DNA of 64,000 bases from Nocardiopsis sp. FR4 (lineage in GTDB: Bacteria; Actinomycetota; Actinomycetes; Streptosporangiales; Streptosporangiaceae), in assembly GCF_009830945.1 (NCBI RefSeq), contig NZ_VWVV01000003.1, positions 186,001 to 250,000 of the forward strand, in the 5' to 3' direction. This document shows, in pieces, positions 35,252-43,804 of the stretch. Under the pieces are notes generated by a model that searched no databases, was not told the DNA's origin, and worked only from the letters and a program-made list of their open reading frames with translations. A program made the translations under genes and the position numbers. The first letter of the stretch is position 1; each line of letters starts with the position of its first letter.

Positions 35252-36364
35252 CTACTGGTCGGGCCAGGACACCTCGGTGGCCACGTGGACGGCCTGCAGG
35301 TAGCGGGGCTCGAACAGGGGCTCCAGGGAGGGCAGCTTGTCGAGCTGGCCGTTGTCGACGAGCGTCTCGCCCTCGGCCTCGGTGAGGTTGAGGTCGATGT
35401 AGCCCACCACGGCGTCGTCGGGCGTGGAGGCGTTCACCAGCTCGTGCTCGGTGTTCCACACGCGCAGGTTGTGCTCGACGTCGTACCCGGCCTCGTCCAG
35501 CTCCGCGGCGTAGCCGACGCACTCCTCACCGTTGTCCTGGCAGTAGTCGAAGGAACGGGCGAGTGCGCGCAGGAAGTCCTCGACCACCGTCGGGTTCTCC
35601 TCGGCCCACTCGGGGTTGGTGGCCATCACCCCGAACGACCCGACGACCCCGTAGTCCTCGGGCAGCCACTCGTTGTACTCCTCGCCCATGTCGGCGAGCA
35701 GGAACGGCTCGTTGGAGCGGAAGCCCGTCAGCGCCTGCACCTGGTCGCGGGGCAGCACGCTGGGGTCGTAGCCGACCTCGACGATCTCCATGGAGTCGAC
35801 GTCGACGCCGTCGGCGACCAGCATGGCCTCCAGCGGGGCGGGGAGCATGCCCTTGTGGCCCAGGGTCTTGCCCTCCAGGTCCTTGAGCTCCCCGATGTCG
35901 GTGCCGGTCAGCAGCGTGGCGATGGGGACGTGCCCGTAGGTGGCCACGCCGATCACCTCGTGCCCGGCTTCGTTGGCCTGAAGGACCTCGGCCTCGTTGC
36001 CCAGGGAGGTGAAGTGGGCGGTGCCGGCCGACACCAGCTGGGAGTTGCCGATGGTGTCGCCGCTGCCGGGCTGGATCTCCACGTCCAGGCACACGGCTTC
36101 GAAGTAGCCCAGGGCGTCGGCGGCGATGGCCTCCAGGATGCTGACGGAGGCCTGGTACTGGTAGCCGGTGATGTAGGTGACCGTTCCGGCCGCCTTGTTG
36201 GTCTCACAGCGCTCGTCGTCGACCACGACGGCGGCGGCCTCCGGTGCTTCCTCCTGAGCCTGTTCTCCGCCGCACGCGGCGGTGAGCAGCAGGGCCGAAG
36301 CCGCCGCGGTCGCCAGCGCGGGGCGCAGGGGGCGGGGCCGGTGATGATGAGGCGGGGTACTCAA
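35252..36364 (-). CDS. NMT1/THI5-like ABC transporter substrate-binding lipoprotein
   Basis: 370 residues; TTG start with AAGGAG 5 bases upstream. A His-rich start is followed by a signal ending LLTAAC (Cys lipidation). The mature protein has the THI5-like layout (VTYITGYQYQASVSILEAIAADALGYFEAVCLDVEIQPG.. GNSQLVSAGTAHFTSLGN). Family members bind pyrimidine precursors of thiamine, other pyrimidines, or sulfonates. Operon with permease and ATPase upstream. Confidence 0.88.
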   Translation of the reverse strand: MSTPPHHHRPRPLRPALATAAASALLLTAACGGEQAQEEAPEAAAVVVDDERCETNKAAGTVTYITGYQYQASVSILEAIAADALGYFEAVCLDVEIQPGSGDTIGNSQLVSAGTAHFTSLGNEAEVLQANEAGHEVIGVATYGHVPIATLLTGTDIGELKDLEGKTLGHKGMLPAPLEAMLVADGVDVDSMEIVEVGYDPSVLPRDQVQALTGFRSNEPFLLADMGEEYNEWLPEDYGVVGSFGVMATNPEWAEENPTVVEDFLRALARSFDYCQDNGEECVGYAAELDEAGYDVEHNLRVWNTEHELVNASTPDDAVVGYIDLNLTEAEGETLVDNGQLDKLPSLEPLFEPRYLQAVHVATEVSWPDQ

Positions 36365-36373
36365 GGGGTCTCC

Positions 36374-37213
36374 TTAGGAGGGTGTTCGCTGCTGTGACTC
36401 GTGCCAGAACAGCAGTCGGCGTTCGACGAGGGTGATGAGTGCGAGCATCAGCACGCCCATCACGGCCAGACAGGCGACGGCCGCGTAGACGTACTCCAAC
36501 CGGGCGGTCGCGGCCGCGTTGCGGATCATCGTGCCGAGTCCGCTGGAGGACCCGGCCGCGACGAACTCGGCGACCACGGCGCCCACGATGGACAGGGGGA
36601 ACACCACCCGCAGCGCGGCGAGGGTGTAGGGAAGGCTGCTGGGAATCCGCAGCCGGAGCAGCACCTCCAGCCGGGAGGCGTGCAGCGTCGAGAAGACGTG
36701 CAGGACGGGGAGGGACACCGACCGAAGCCCGGTGGTGACGTTGATCAGCACGGGGAAGAACGTGATGATCGCGGTCACGATGACCTTGGGGGTCATGCCG
36801 AAGCCGAAGGCCACCACCAGGGCGGGGGCCAGGGCGACGACGGGAGTCACGTTCAGGACCACCGCCAGAGGCATGACCGCGCGGCGCAGCACCGGGATCT
36901 CCGACATCAGCAGCGCGAGCACGAAGGCCGTCCCCGCGCCGCAGGCGACGCCGAGCAGGGCGATGCTGAGGGTCGACCAGGCGTTGGAGAGGAACAGCAG
37001 GGGGTCCTCGACGAGGATCGCGCCGACCTCCGACAGCGGCGGCAGGAGGTAGGGCTGGTCCGCGGCGACCGCGGACCAGCCCAGGCCCACGGTCAGTACC
37101 GCCACGGCGGTGGGCAGCCACACGCCGGGTCCGAGGCGGCTGCCGCGCGCCGCCCGGCGGCGCGCGGGGGCCCCGCCGTCGCGGCGGGCGCGCACGGGTG
37201 CGCTGGTGGCCAT
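36374..37213 (-). CDS. ABC transporter permease (SsuC/ThiX type)
   Basis: 279 residues from ATG 37213 (AGGAGG upstream). About six hydrophobic helices with the EAA-type loop RLEVLLRLRIPSSLPYTLAALRVVFPLS. It lies 9 bases upstream of the binding-protein start and 14 bases after the ATPase, so the three genes form one operon. Confidence 0.9.
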   Translation of the reverse strand: MATSAPVRARRDGGAPARRRAARGSRLGPGVWLPTAVAVLTVGLGWSAVAADQPYLLPPLSEVGAILVEDPLLFLSNAWSTLSIALLGVACGAGTAFVLALLMSEIPVLRRAVMPLAVVLNVTPVVALAPALVVAFGFGMTPKVIVTAIITFFPVLINVTTGLRSVSLPVLHVFSTLHASRLEVLLRLRIPSSLPYTLAALRVVFPLSIVGAVVAEFVAAGSSSGLGTMIRNAAATARLEYVYAAVACLAVMGVLMLALITLVERRLLFWHESQQRTPS

Positions 37214-37227
37214 GGTCTGTCCTCCTC

Positions 37228-38031
37228 TCACAGGGGGATGAGGTCGTCGGGGGCGGCTCCGGCCTCCCAGGCGGACTGCAGGGACGCGCGGACGCGGTCC
37301 TCCAGGGCGTGCATACGGGGGCCGGTCACGACGTCCCGGCCGCGGGGGCGGGGCAGGTCGACGGGCAGGACCTCGTGCACCCGGCCCGGCCGGGCCGACA
37401 TCACGACGATCCGGTCGGAGAGCGTGACGGCCTCGCGAACCGAGTGGGTGACGAAGACGACCGTGGTGGCCATGCGCTCCCACAGCCCGAGCAGCTGCAG
37501 CTGGAGCGCCTCACGGGTGAACTCGTCCAGGGCGGAGAAGGGCTCGTCCATCAGCAGCAGGTCGGGCCGCAGACCGAAGGCCCGGGCGATGGCGACCCGC
37601 TGCTGCATGCCCCCGGAGAGCTCCCCGGGGTACTTGCGCGCGGAGTCCTCCAGCCCGACCATGCGCAGCAGGTGGTCGGGGTCCTCGCTGCCCCTTCCGG
37701 CCCGGCGGTTGACCCGGGCGGGCAGGGAGACGTTGCGGCGCACGTTCAGCCACGGCAGCAGCGCGGGGGTCTGGGGGACCAGGCCCACCGCCTTGGCCTC
37801 GCACATGCTCCTGGGGGTGGAGCCGAAGACCGTGACCTCGCCGGTGTCGTGCTCCTCCAGCCCCGCGATCACGCGCAGGAGCGTGGACTTGCCGCAGCCG
37901 CTCGGGCCGATGAGGCTGACGAAGCGGCCGCGCGGGATCTCCAGGTGGATGTCGTCGAGCGCGGGGCGGCGCGGATCGCCGCCCTCGTAGGTCTTGGTGA
38001 GGCCGTGTACCTCGATCCGGTCCTCGCTCAC
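37228..38031 (-). CDS. ABC transporter ATP-binding protein (SsuB/ThiZ type)
   Basis: 267 residues, GTG start. Walker A GPSGCGKST, Q-loop VPQTPALLPWLNV, signature LSGGMQQR, Walker B LLLMDEPFSALD, and H-loop VFVTHSVREAV are all intact. First gene of the NMT1/THI5-type importer operon. Confidence 0.92.
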   Translation of the reverse strand: MSEDRIEVHGLTKTYEGGDPRRPALDDIHLEIPRGRFVSLIGPSGCGKSTLLRVIAGLEEHDTGEVTVFGSTPRSMCEAKAVGLVPQTPALLPWLNVRRNVSLPARVNRRAGRGSEDPDHLLRMVGLEDSARKYPGELSGGMQQRVAIARAFGLRPDLLLMDEPFSALDEFTREALQLQLLGLWERMATTVVFVTHSVREAVTLSDRIVVMSARPGRVHEVLPVDLPRPRGRDVVTGPRMHALEDRVRASLQSAWEAGAAPDDLIPL

Positions 38032-38171
38032 ACGTTGTCCCGGCGTCGAGGCCTCGGCGGTCGCGGGTGCTCCGGTCCGTGCGGGGCGGTGCCGCCTCCG
38101 GTCACTCGGCGGGGTGGCGGGGATGCCATACCTGCTCCTCGAGGCATGTGATCGGATGATTGCACAACGTG

Positions 38172-38184
38172 TTCACTCTGTGAA
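38172..38184. promoter_or_regulatory. TTCAC-TCT-GTGAA operator candidate
   Basis: A 13-base inverted repeat in the AT-richer stretch about 140 bases upstream of the ABC operon start. The half-site suits a GntR- or TetR-type dimer. Confidence 0.4.
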
Positions 38185-38474
38185 TGGCTGTGGGAGGGGC
38201 GAAAAGGGGCGTGCGGTTCCTCGGGCGTCATCGGCGGAACGGGGGGCCGGCGGAAACGGGGCGGTGCGGCGCGGCCGCGCTCGGGCGCACGGCGGGGGAG
38301 GCCGCGGCGGTGCGGGGGGCACCGCCGGCGGCAACCTCATGGGGACGGCCCATGGGACACCCTCCAGACAGTTGTCCCCGGGCACGACGGACCGGGGACC
38401 TTCGATGGAGAGCGGGCGGAAGCAGGTGGGTCGACGGCCCGCGGGGATCGTTGACGGGACGAACGTTAGAGATT

Positions 38475-38496
38475 GCTTATTAACGCGTTATGAAGC
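38475..38496. promoter_or_regulatory. Palindrome around TAACGCGTTA
   Basis: GCTT..TAACGCGTTA..AAGC forms a 22-base palindrome with two mismatches, 6 bases beyond the stop of the minus-strand hypothetical gene. Either a weak terminator or a binding site. Confidence 0.35.
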
Positions 38497-38501
38497 CTTG
38501 A

Positions 38502-38906
38502 TCACATACTGATATCAAGCGCGCGAATGCGGTGCTGGTCGTCCGTGAGGGCGACGGTGATCCGCTGTGAGGCGAACGCCGCAGGCAGCCAGGCGCCGCG
38601 TCCGAAGAGCCGGGCCAGCGGCTCGCCCAGCACCAGGAGGGCGTGTGCGTTCGGGAAGTGGTGGTCGCGCAGCCAGACGAGCTTGAAGGCGTCGGCGATG
38701 ATCTTGTTGCGCTGGGCCGACTTCACGGGCCCGTGCAGGGGTGAGAACTGGACCAGGACGGACGGCGGGTCCGCGTCGGCGCAGTCGACTCCGATCCGTG
38801 TCCCGTCGGGCAGGGTGAACTCACGCGGGACGAGGTCGATGCCCAGGTGGTGGGAGAGCGCCCGGGCGAGTTCGGAATGACCCTGCCGCGTCGCTTTGAT
38901 GTCCAC
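38502..38906 (-). CDS. Hypothetical protein with a possible PD-(D/E)XK nuclease-like core
   Basis: 134 residues from a GTG at 38906, where GAGGAG sits 10 bases upstream (an ATG at 38936 is also in frame). The pattern GVDCADADPPSVLVQFSPLHGPVKSAQRNKIIADAFKLVWLR resembles the restriction-nuclease-like fold, in which an Asp, an E/Q-x-h strand and a later Lys helix form the site. Here the usual Glu is Gln, so activity is uncertain. I do not recognise a named family. Confidence 0.6.
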   Translation of the reverse strand: MDIKATRQGHSELARALSHHLGIDLVPREFTLPDGTRIGVDCADADPPSVLVQFSPLHGPVKSAQRNKIIADAFKLVWLRDHHFPNAHALLVLGEPLARLFGRGAWLPAAFASQRITVALTDDQHRIRALDISM

Positions 38907-38936
38907 CGACGACGGACTCCTCGCTGAATGCCCCAT

Positions 38937-39288
38937 AGCAAAGAGACTTTAATGCACACCGGTTCCACGGGCACCGGAGTTAACTCTGCGCACTTCGGTC
39001 AAGAGGGGTTCCGGTAGGCCCGACCTGCCTTTTCGGGTTCGCTTCGTGGTGCGCTTCACACCGGCGGCTCCGGGGACCGGGTTCCGCTATGGGAGGCGTT
39101 CCCGGGACGGATCCCGAGGCGGGCGCGCCGAGCCCTCTGGGGGAGTGCTCGGGCACCACCGGGAAGGATGAGGGGAACGCGTGCGGAATTCGTCTGCCGC
39201 GGGCCCGGAAAGTCCGCCGTGTGTCGGCCCCCGCCCGCCCGGGTAGGCGGCGGGCAGGAACCGACGAGTGACCAGGGAGGCGGGCGTG
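38937..39288. other. Intergenic region
   Basis: About 350 bases with the promoter of the minus-strand hypothetical gene at its left end. No further structure or gene supported. Confidence 0.4.
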
Positions 39289-39540
39289 GTGACCATTCGT
39301 GCCGAACACGTGACCCGGCTGTTGGGTCCCGAGGGCGGGAACCCGGTGCTGATCGTCCACGAGGGCCGGGCCGAGGTCGTGGAGGCGGAGCGGCTCTCCG
39401 ACCCGCGCTACGCGGGCGCGCTGCGGGTGACCGATCGCGCCGACCTCGGCGCCGAGGTCGGCGGCGAGCCGCTCACCGAGGAGCGGGCGCAGGACCTGGC
39501 GCGGCGGCTGGACGCCGCGGTGAGCAACCTCGGCGGCTGA
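39289..39540 (+). CDS. Small hypothetical protein, 83 residues
   Basis: Start at GTG 39289 (or 39286), 5-8 bases after GGGAGG. The protein is acidic, with a predicted beta-rich first half (VLIVHEGRAEVVEAERL) and a helical end (LTEERAQDLARRLDAAVSNLGG). It resembles short conserved actinomycete proteins without assigned function. It faces uppP. Confidence 0.6.
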   Translation: MTIRAEHVTRLLGPEGGNPVLIVHEGRAEVVEAERLSDPRYAGALRVTDRADLGAEVGGEPLTEERAQDLARRLDAAVSNLGG

Positions 39541-39591
39541 GCCGCACGCCGGGGAGCCCGGCCCGGTCGGCCGGCGGCCGGAGAACCCCGG

Positions 39592-40734
39592 TCAGCCGGT
39601 GGCCCGGGGGTCGTAGGCCTCCCCGGTCATCGGGTTGGTGGCCAGGCCGGTCGCGTGGTCGTAGTCCACGTCCATCCCCAGCGCGGGGTCGTGGTACAGC
39701 CCGGTCTCGGGGTTGCGCGGCAGACCCACGTCGGGGTCGATCTCCCAGCCGGTGGCCGGGTCCACGGCCGCGGTCTCCGGCTCCGGGGAGGGCTCGGCGG
39801 AGGGCGCCTCGGAGGGTTCCCGGCTCGGCTCGGCCGCGGGCTCGGACTCCTCCTCCCCGGGAGTCTCCTCCACACCGACGATCTCGCTCCGGCCCGGCTG
39901 GGAGTGCGCACCGCCCTCCGGGTCGAGCACGCCCCAGCTGACCAGGGCCAGGATGAGGACGCCCAGCCCGACGCGGTAGTAGACGAACGGCATGAAGCTG
40001 TGCGTGGAGATGAACCGCATCAGCCAGGCGATCACCACGAAGCCGACGACGCCCGCGATCACCGTGCCCACGATGGTGGCGCCCCAGCCGGCGTACTCGT
40101 TGCTGCCGATGTCGGTCAGCTTGTACAGGCCCGCGCCGAAGACCGCGGGCAGGGCCAGCAGGAAGGAGTACTCGGCCGCGTCCTTGCGCTTGAAGCCGAG
40201 CAGCATACCGCCGGTGAGGGTGCCGCCGGAGCGGGAGACGCCCGGGATCAGGGCCAGCGCCTGGAACAGACCGAAGGTGAGGCCGCGGGAGACGGTGAGG
40301 TCCTCCAGCTCCCGGTGCTTGCGCGTGTACCTGTCGACCACGCCGAGGATCACGCCGAAGATGATGAGGGTCAGGGCGATCAGGCGCAGGTCGCGGAAGA
40401 CGCTGTCGATCTGCTCCTCCAGGAGCAGGCCGAGCACGACGATGGGGATCGAGCCGAGGATCACGTACCAGCCCATGCGCGCGTTGATGTCCCCGCGCAG
40501 CTCCCGGTCGAACAGCGACCTCGTCCACGTCGACACGATCGCCCAGATCCGCTGCCGGAAGTAGATCAGCACGGCCAGCTCCGTACCGAGCTGGGTGACG
40601 GCGGTGAAGGCGGCGCCCGGGTCGGGCCAGCCGAAGAAGGCGGACACCACGCGCAGGTGGCCGCTGGAGGAGATCGGGAGGAACTCGGTCAGCCCCTGGA
40701 CCAGGCCAAGGACGATTGCTTCGAAGATGGACAC
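39592..40734 (-). CDS. uppP: Undecaprenyl-diphosphatase UppP with a long acidic repeat tail
   Basis: 380 residues. The first ~275 are a standard UppP/BacA: EFLPISSSGHL (Glu17 to Leu27) and PGVSRSGGT with Arg168, the phosphatase site facing the membrane. It recycles the lipid carrier for wall synthesis, and overexpression of such enzymes gives bacitracin tolerance in other species. The extra ~100 residues are a Pro/Glu/Ser-rich linker followed by repeats of (D/N)P-x-x-G type (DPATG, NPETG, DPALG, NPMTG). Most family members end near residue 275, so the tail is unusual. Confidence 0.93.
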   Translation of the reverse strand: MSIFEAIVLGLVQGLTEFLPISSSGHLRVVSAFFGWPDPGAAFTAVTQLGTELAVLIYFRQRIWAIVSTWTRSLFDRELRGDINARMGWYVILGSIPIVVLGLLLEEQIDSVFRDLRLIALTLIIFGVILGVVDRYTRKHRELEDLTVSRGLTFGLFQALALIPGVSRSGGTLTGGMLLGFKRKDAAEYSFLLALPAVFGAGLYKLTDIGSNEYAGWGATIVGTVIAGVVGFVVIAWLMRFISTHSFMPFVYYRVGLGVLILALVSWGVLDPEGGAHSQPGRSEIVGVEETPGEEESEPAAEPSREPSEAPSAEPSPEPETAAVDPATGWEIDPDVGLPRNPETGLYHDPALGMDVDYDHATGLATNPMTGEAYDPRATG

Positions 40735-41187
40735 GGCAGAGTCTGCTCCAGGACGCTTCGGATGCCCCGACCGGGGCGGCTGTCGGCGCGCGACGCGGCG
40801 CGCTCAAGGGGGACGGCCCCCGAAGCTTACTGAGAACTCCGGACCAGCACGTCATCGCGGTGGTCGGTTCAGGTGTCCGGAGGGCGGGCACCGGGTGTCC
40901 CGGGGGAGAACCCGGGGTGGAGGGCAAAGGTGGGGTTTCCTCCCTCGGCGGTGCTTTTCGGATGGTCCGGAGGGGTCTTTTTCGCGGTGAAAAAAGAGCG
41001 CCATTGACTTTCCGGGCAGCTCACGGCGCCGTACGGGCCGGATCTTTGCCCGGAATCCGCCGGCGGCCTTGCGGAATCGGAAGGATTTCGCAGGAAACCG
41101 GACGCGCCGGGTAACTGACACGGAGGAAACACGCGCGCCCTGCGGATACTCCACCGCGAGGAGGCCGGGGCGGCCGCGCCTGAGCGG
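40735..41187. other. Intergenic region upstream of uppP
   Basis: 453 bases between uppP and a pseudogene. A CTTTTT/AAAAAG repeat (40977-40996) and a TTGACT (41004-41010) are present; no gene is supported. Confidence 0.4.
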
Positions 41188-41690
41188 TCAGGAGCCCAGG
41201 CCGTCGGGCAGCGCGCCCAGGACGGCGAGGAACTCCCACCGCTCCGACGGGCTCAGGGCCGCGTAGACGGGCTCGTCGCGCCGGTCGGTGTCCGCCTCGA
41301 CCGCCGGGCGCGGCGGCTCCCGGCGGACCTGCTCGGCTGTCAGGCCCGCCGCCGCCCAGGCGGCGCGGTGGGCGTCGGCCCGGTGGTGGCGCAGCGCCCC
41401 GAGGCGGGACATCAGTACCTGCGGCACGGAGTCCCCGCCCTCCTCGAACGGAGGCGCCATCGCGGCGAAGGCGGGCCCGCCCGTGGCCCTCCCCGCCGCC
41501 AGCAGGCGGCCGGTCAGCTCGCACAGCCGGTCGACCGCGTCCGGTCCCGGCAGGGTCCCGATCGGCCGCCTCGACCACACCTCGGCGGCGGTGGCCCCGA
41601 CCACGTCCCGCACCCCCAGCGCCACCTCGCGTCCGGCTCCGGTGAGATCCCAGGCCCCGTGGGCGGTGCGTACCGCGATCCCCTCGCCGA
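41188..41690 (-). pseudogene. C-terminal part of an SCO6745-family winged-helix-like protein
   Basis: The minus-strand frame encodes the end of this actinomycete family: WDLTGAGREVALGVRDVVGATAAEVW.. GGPAFAAMAPPFEEGG.. SRLGALRHHRADAHRAAWAAAGLTAEQV.. YAALSPSERWEFLAVLGALP. About 165 residues remain of an expected ~270; the N-terminal part and start are missing. Its 5' end abuts the MFS remnant. Confidence 0.65.
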
Positions 41691-42502
41691 GTCGGCCCCG
41701 GCTGGCGCTGAGTACCGTCCTGGTGGCCACCACGCTCGGCGCGGTCGTGGGGCCCAACCTCGTCACCCCGCTCGGCGGGATCGCCCTCGCCCTGGGGATC
41801 CCGGCCCTGGCCGGTCCCTTCCTGCTCGCCGCGCTCGCCTACGCAGCGGCCGGGGCCGTCCTGTGGGTGCTGCTGCGCCCCGACCCGCTCACCACCGCCC
41901 GCGCCTCGGCCGCCGCCCGCGCCGAGGCGGTCCCCGAGGCCGCCGGGGACGTGCCCGGCAACGTCCGGGGGGTCCTGCTGGGAGCCACGGTCATGGTGCT
42001 GTCCCAGCTCGTCATGGTCGCGATCATGACCATGACCCCGGTGCACATGACCCACCACGGGCACTCCGTCGGCGCCGCGGGCCTGGTCATCGCGGTCCAC
42101 GTCGGGGCGATGTACCTGCCGTCCCCGATCAGCGGGTTCCTCGTCGACCGCCACGGCCCGCTGCCCGTGGTCGCCGCCTCGGGCCTGACCCTGCTGTCCG
42201 CCGGACTCCTGGCCCCGCCGCACTCGGTGGCCCTGCTGGCCCTGGCGCTGGCCCTGCTCGGCCTGGGCTGGAGCCTTGGCCTGGTCGCGGGCACCGCCCT
42301 GGTCACCGCGAACGCGCCGTTGGCCAACCGCGCCAGGACCCAGGGGCTGGTGGACGTGGCCATCGCCGTGGCCGGGGCCGGAGGCGGACTGGCCTCCGGG
42401 CTGGTCGTGGCCGCGGGCAGCTACGCCCTGCTGTCCGCCGCCGGGGGCGTACTGGCGCTGGCCGTGCCGCCCGCCGTCGCGCTGTCCGCCCGACGCGGCT
42501 GA
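41690..42502 (+). pseudogene. C-terminal two-thirds of an MFS transporter
   Basis: From about 41690 the + frame reads LALSTVLVATTLGAVVGPNLVTPLGG and continues through about eight hydrophobic helices to SARRG at 42502. The N-terminal ~130 residues, usually four helices and the start, are absent. The frame upstream is instead antisense to the SCO6745-like remnant. It is likely non-functional. Confidence 0.7.
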
Positions 42503-42618
42503 CCCGCGTCAGGGCCCGGAGGCGTCCCCCGCACGGCCCCACCAGCCGTCCACGGCCCCTACCGCTGGGGTAGAGTGGTCCCCGGCGACGGCCGGGACCC
42601 CGGTTCCGGCCCGATCGC

Positions 42619-42691
42619 GGGCCCCTAGCTCAATTGGCAGAGCAACGGACTTTTAATCCGTGGGTTCAGGGTTCGAGCCCCTGGGGGCCTA
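42619..42691 (+). tRNA. tRNA-Lys(TTT)
   Basis: A complete 73-base cloverleaf: acceptor GGGCCCC/GGGGCCT, D-arm GCTCAATTGGCAGAGC, anticodon stem ACGGA/TCCGT with loop CTTTTAA, T-arm CAGGG-TTCGAGC-CCCTG, discriminator A. CCA is not encoded. A TAGAGT at 42571-42576 may be the -10 box. It is the likely integration site for the element to the right. Confidence 0.95.
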
Positions 42692-42816
42692 CCCGTAAAA
42701 TCCCAGTTCAGAGGCTATGTGAGGCGCATTTCGGGCGCCTGGCTTGCCTCGATTCTGCTCCATGTGTGCTCTTCAGCCTCGGCCGTGCCTCCACCTCGCG
42801 AGAATGCTCGCTCCTG

Positions 42817-43437
42817 AATGCTCCACCCACGGCTGAGGACGTGGTCGACGCTGTGGACGTGTTGCGGCGTCTGCACCTGATCACTGTGGAGACCGACGAG
42901 CCATCGACCGATCCCTCGAGGGGCGGCTTCGTGGTGACCGTCCACCGTCTGGTGCAGCGCGCTACCCGCGATGACCCCAACCTGAGGCCCGATCCTGCGT
43001 TGGCTATCGTCGCCGCGAACGCATTGGCCCAGGAGTGGTCGAACACGGTGCACGCCACGGTGCATGGGCAACGGTTGCGCTCCAACACCACTGTTTTGGT
43101 CTCGCATGCCGAGGACTGGTTGTGGGAACCGGATGCTCACCCAGTGCTGTTTCGTGCAGGTGCCAGCCTGGGTGAGTCAGGAGCGGTGGCACAGGCCATC
43201 GGTTACTGGAAGGACATGACGAAGACAGCAATTCAAAGACTCGGCGCGGATCATCCCGACACCTTGATCACGCGGAGCAACCTGGCGTTCTGGCGTGGCC
43301 ATTCAGGTGATGTGGCGGGTGCGGTGGCGGGGTTCGAGGCGTTGCTGCAGGCGCAGGTGCGGGTGTTGGGCGCGGACCATCCCGACACCCTGTCCACTCG
43401 ACACACGCTCGAATTCTTGAGGAACCGCGACCGTTAA
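42817..43437 (+). pseudogene. 3' fragment of a TPR/NB-ARC-type protein
   Basis: About 205 residues. They read DAVDVLRRLHLITVE.. FVVTVHRLVQRATRDD, typical of the winged-helix region after NB-ARC ATPases, then two tetratricopeptide repeats (LGADHPDTLITRSNLAFWRG; LGADHPDTLSTRHTLEFLRN). The ATPase domain and start are lacking; the frame upstream runs into the tRNA. In Streptomyces-type proteins such ATPase-TPR chains are regulators or defence proteins. This piece is a remnant. Confidence 0.6.
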
Positions 43438-43583
43438 CGAGGGCGGTGGACGCTATCGTTTTCGGCTTCGTACAGCCGCTGGAGCAGCATCTCCACTAGA
43501 GCCCGCTCTCCCGAAGGCAAGGCATGCAACCACGCCTCATCCTCGGCGACTTGGGCATCAGAGATGGAATTTTCTTCGTCCAT
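43434..43583 (-). CDS. Small ORF, 49 residues, hypothetical
   Basis: The minus-strand frame starts MDEENSISDAQVAEDEAWLH and ends EAENDSVHRPR. It is acidic and looks helical. The composition is unlike random GC-rich frames, but there is no clear ribosome site or family match. Its stop overlaps the end of the TPR fragment. Confidence 0.4.
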   Translation of the reverse strand: MDEENSISDAQVAEDEAWLHALPSGERALVEMLLQRLYEAENDSVHRPR

Positions 43584-43804
43584 AAGAGCGGTGTACCCAG
43601 GACGAACCTAAGCGCACAGCTGCGCGCTTGAACCCCAACGGCTCTCGTGCGGCGTCTGAGAGCACCCTCAACTTCTGATCGGCGCAGAAGAGCGTGCTCC
43701 TCTGGTGCCGACCAATACGGGAGGCCCACCCCTTATAGGCCCAGACGGACGAAAGGAAGGGCCGTGAACCGGAACGTTCACGGCCCTGTTGCTAGAGCCC
43801 GGGG

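Larger units (their letters stand above)
38032..38501. other. Intergenic promoter region of the NMT1/THI5 ABC operon
   Basis: 470 bases. It includes the operator candidate at 38172-38184 and, at the right end, a 22-base imperfect palindrome at 38475-38496. No gene is supported. Confidence 0.5.

Noticed and set aside
33701-36397. An 898-codon plus-strand frame
   Set aside because: Antisense to the RutA-like and binding-protein genes, both of which have clear family matches and ribosome sites.
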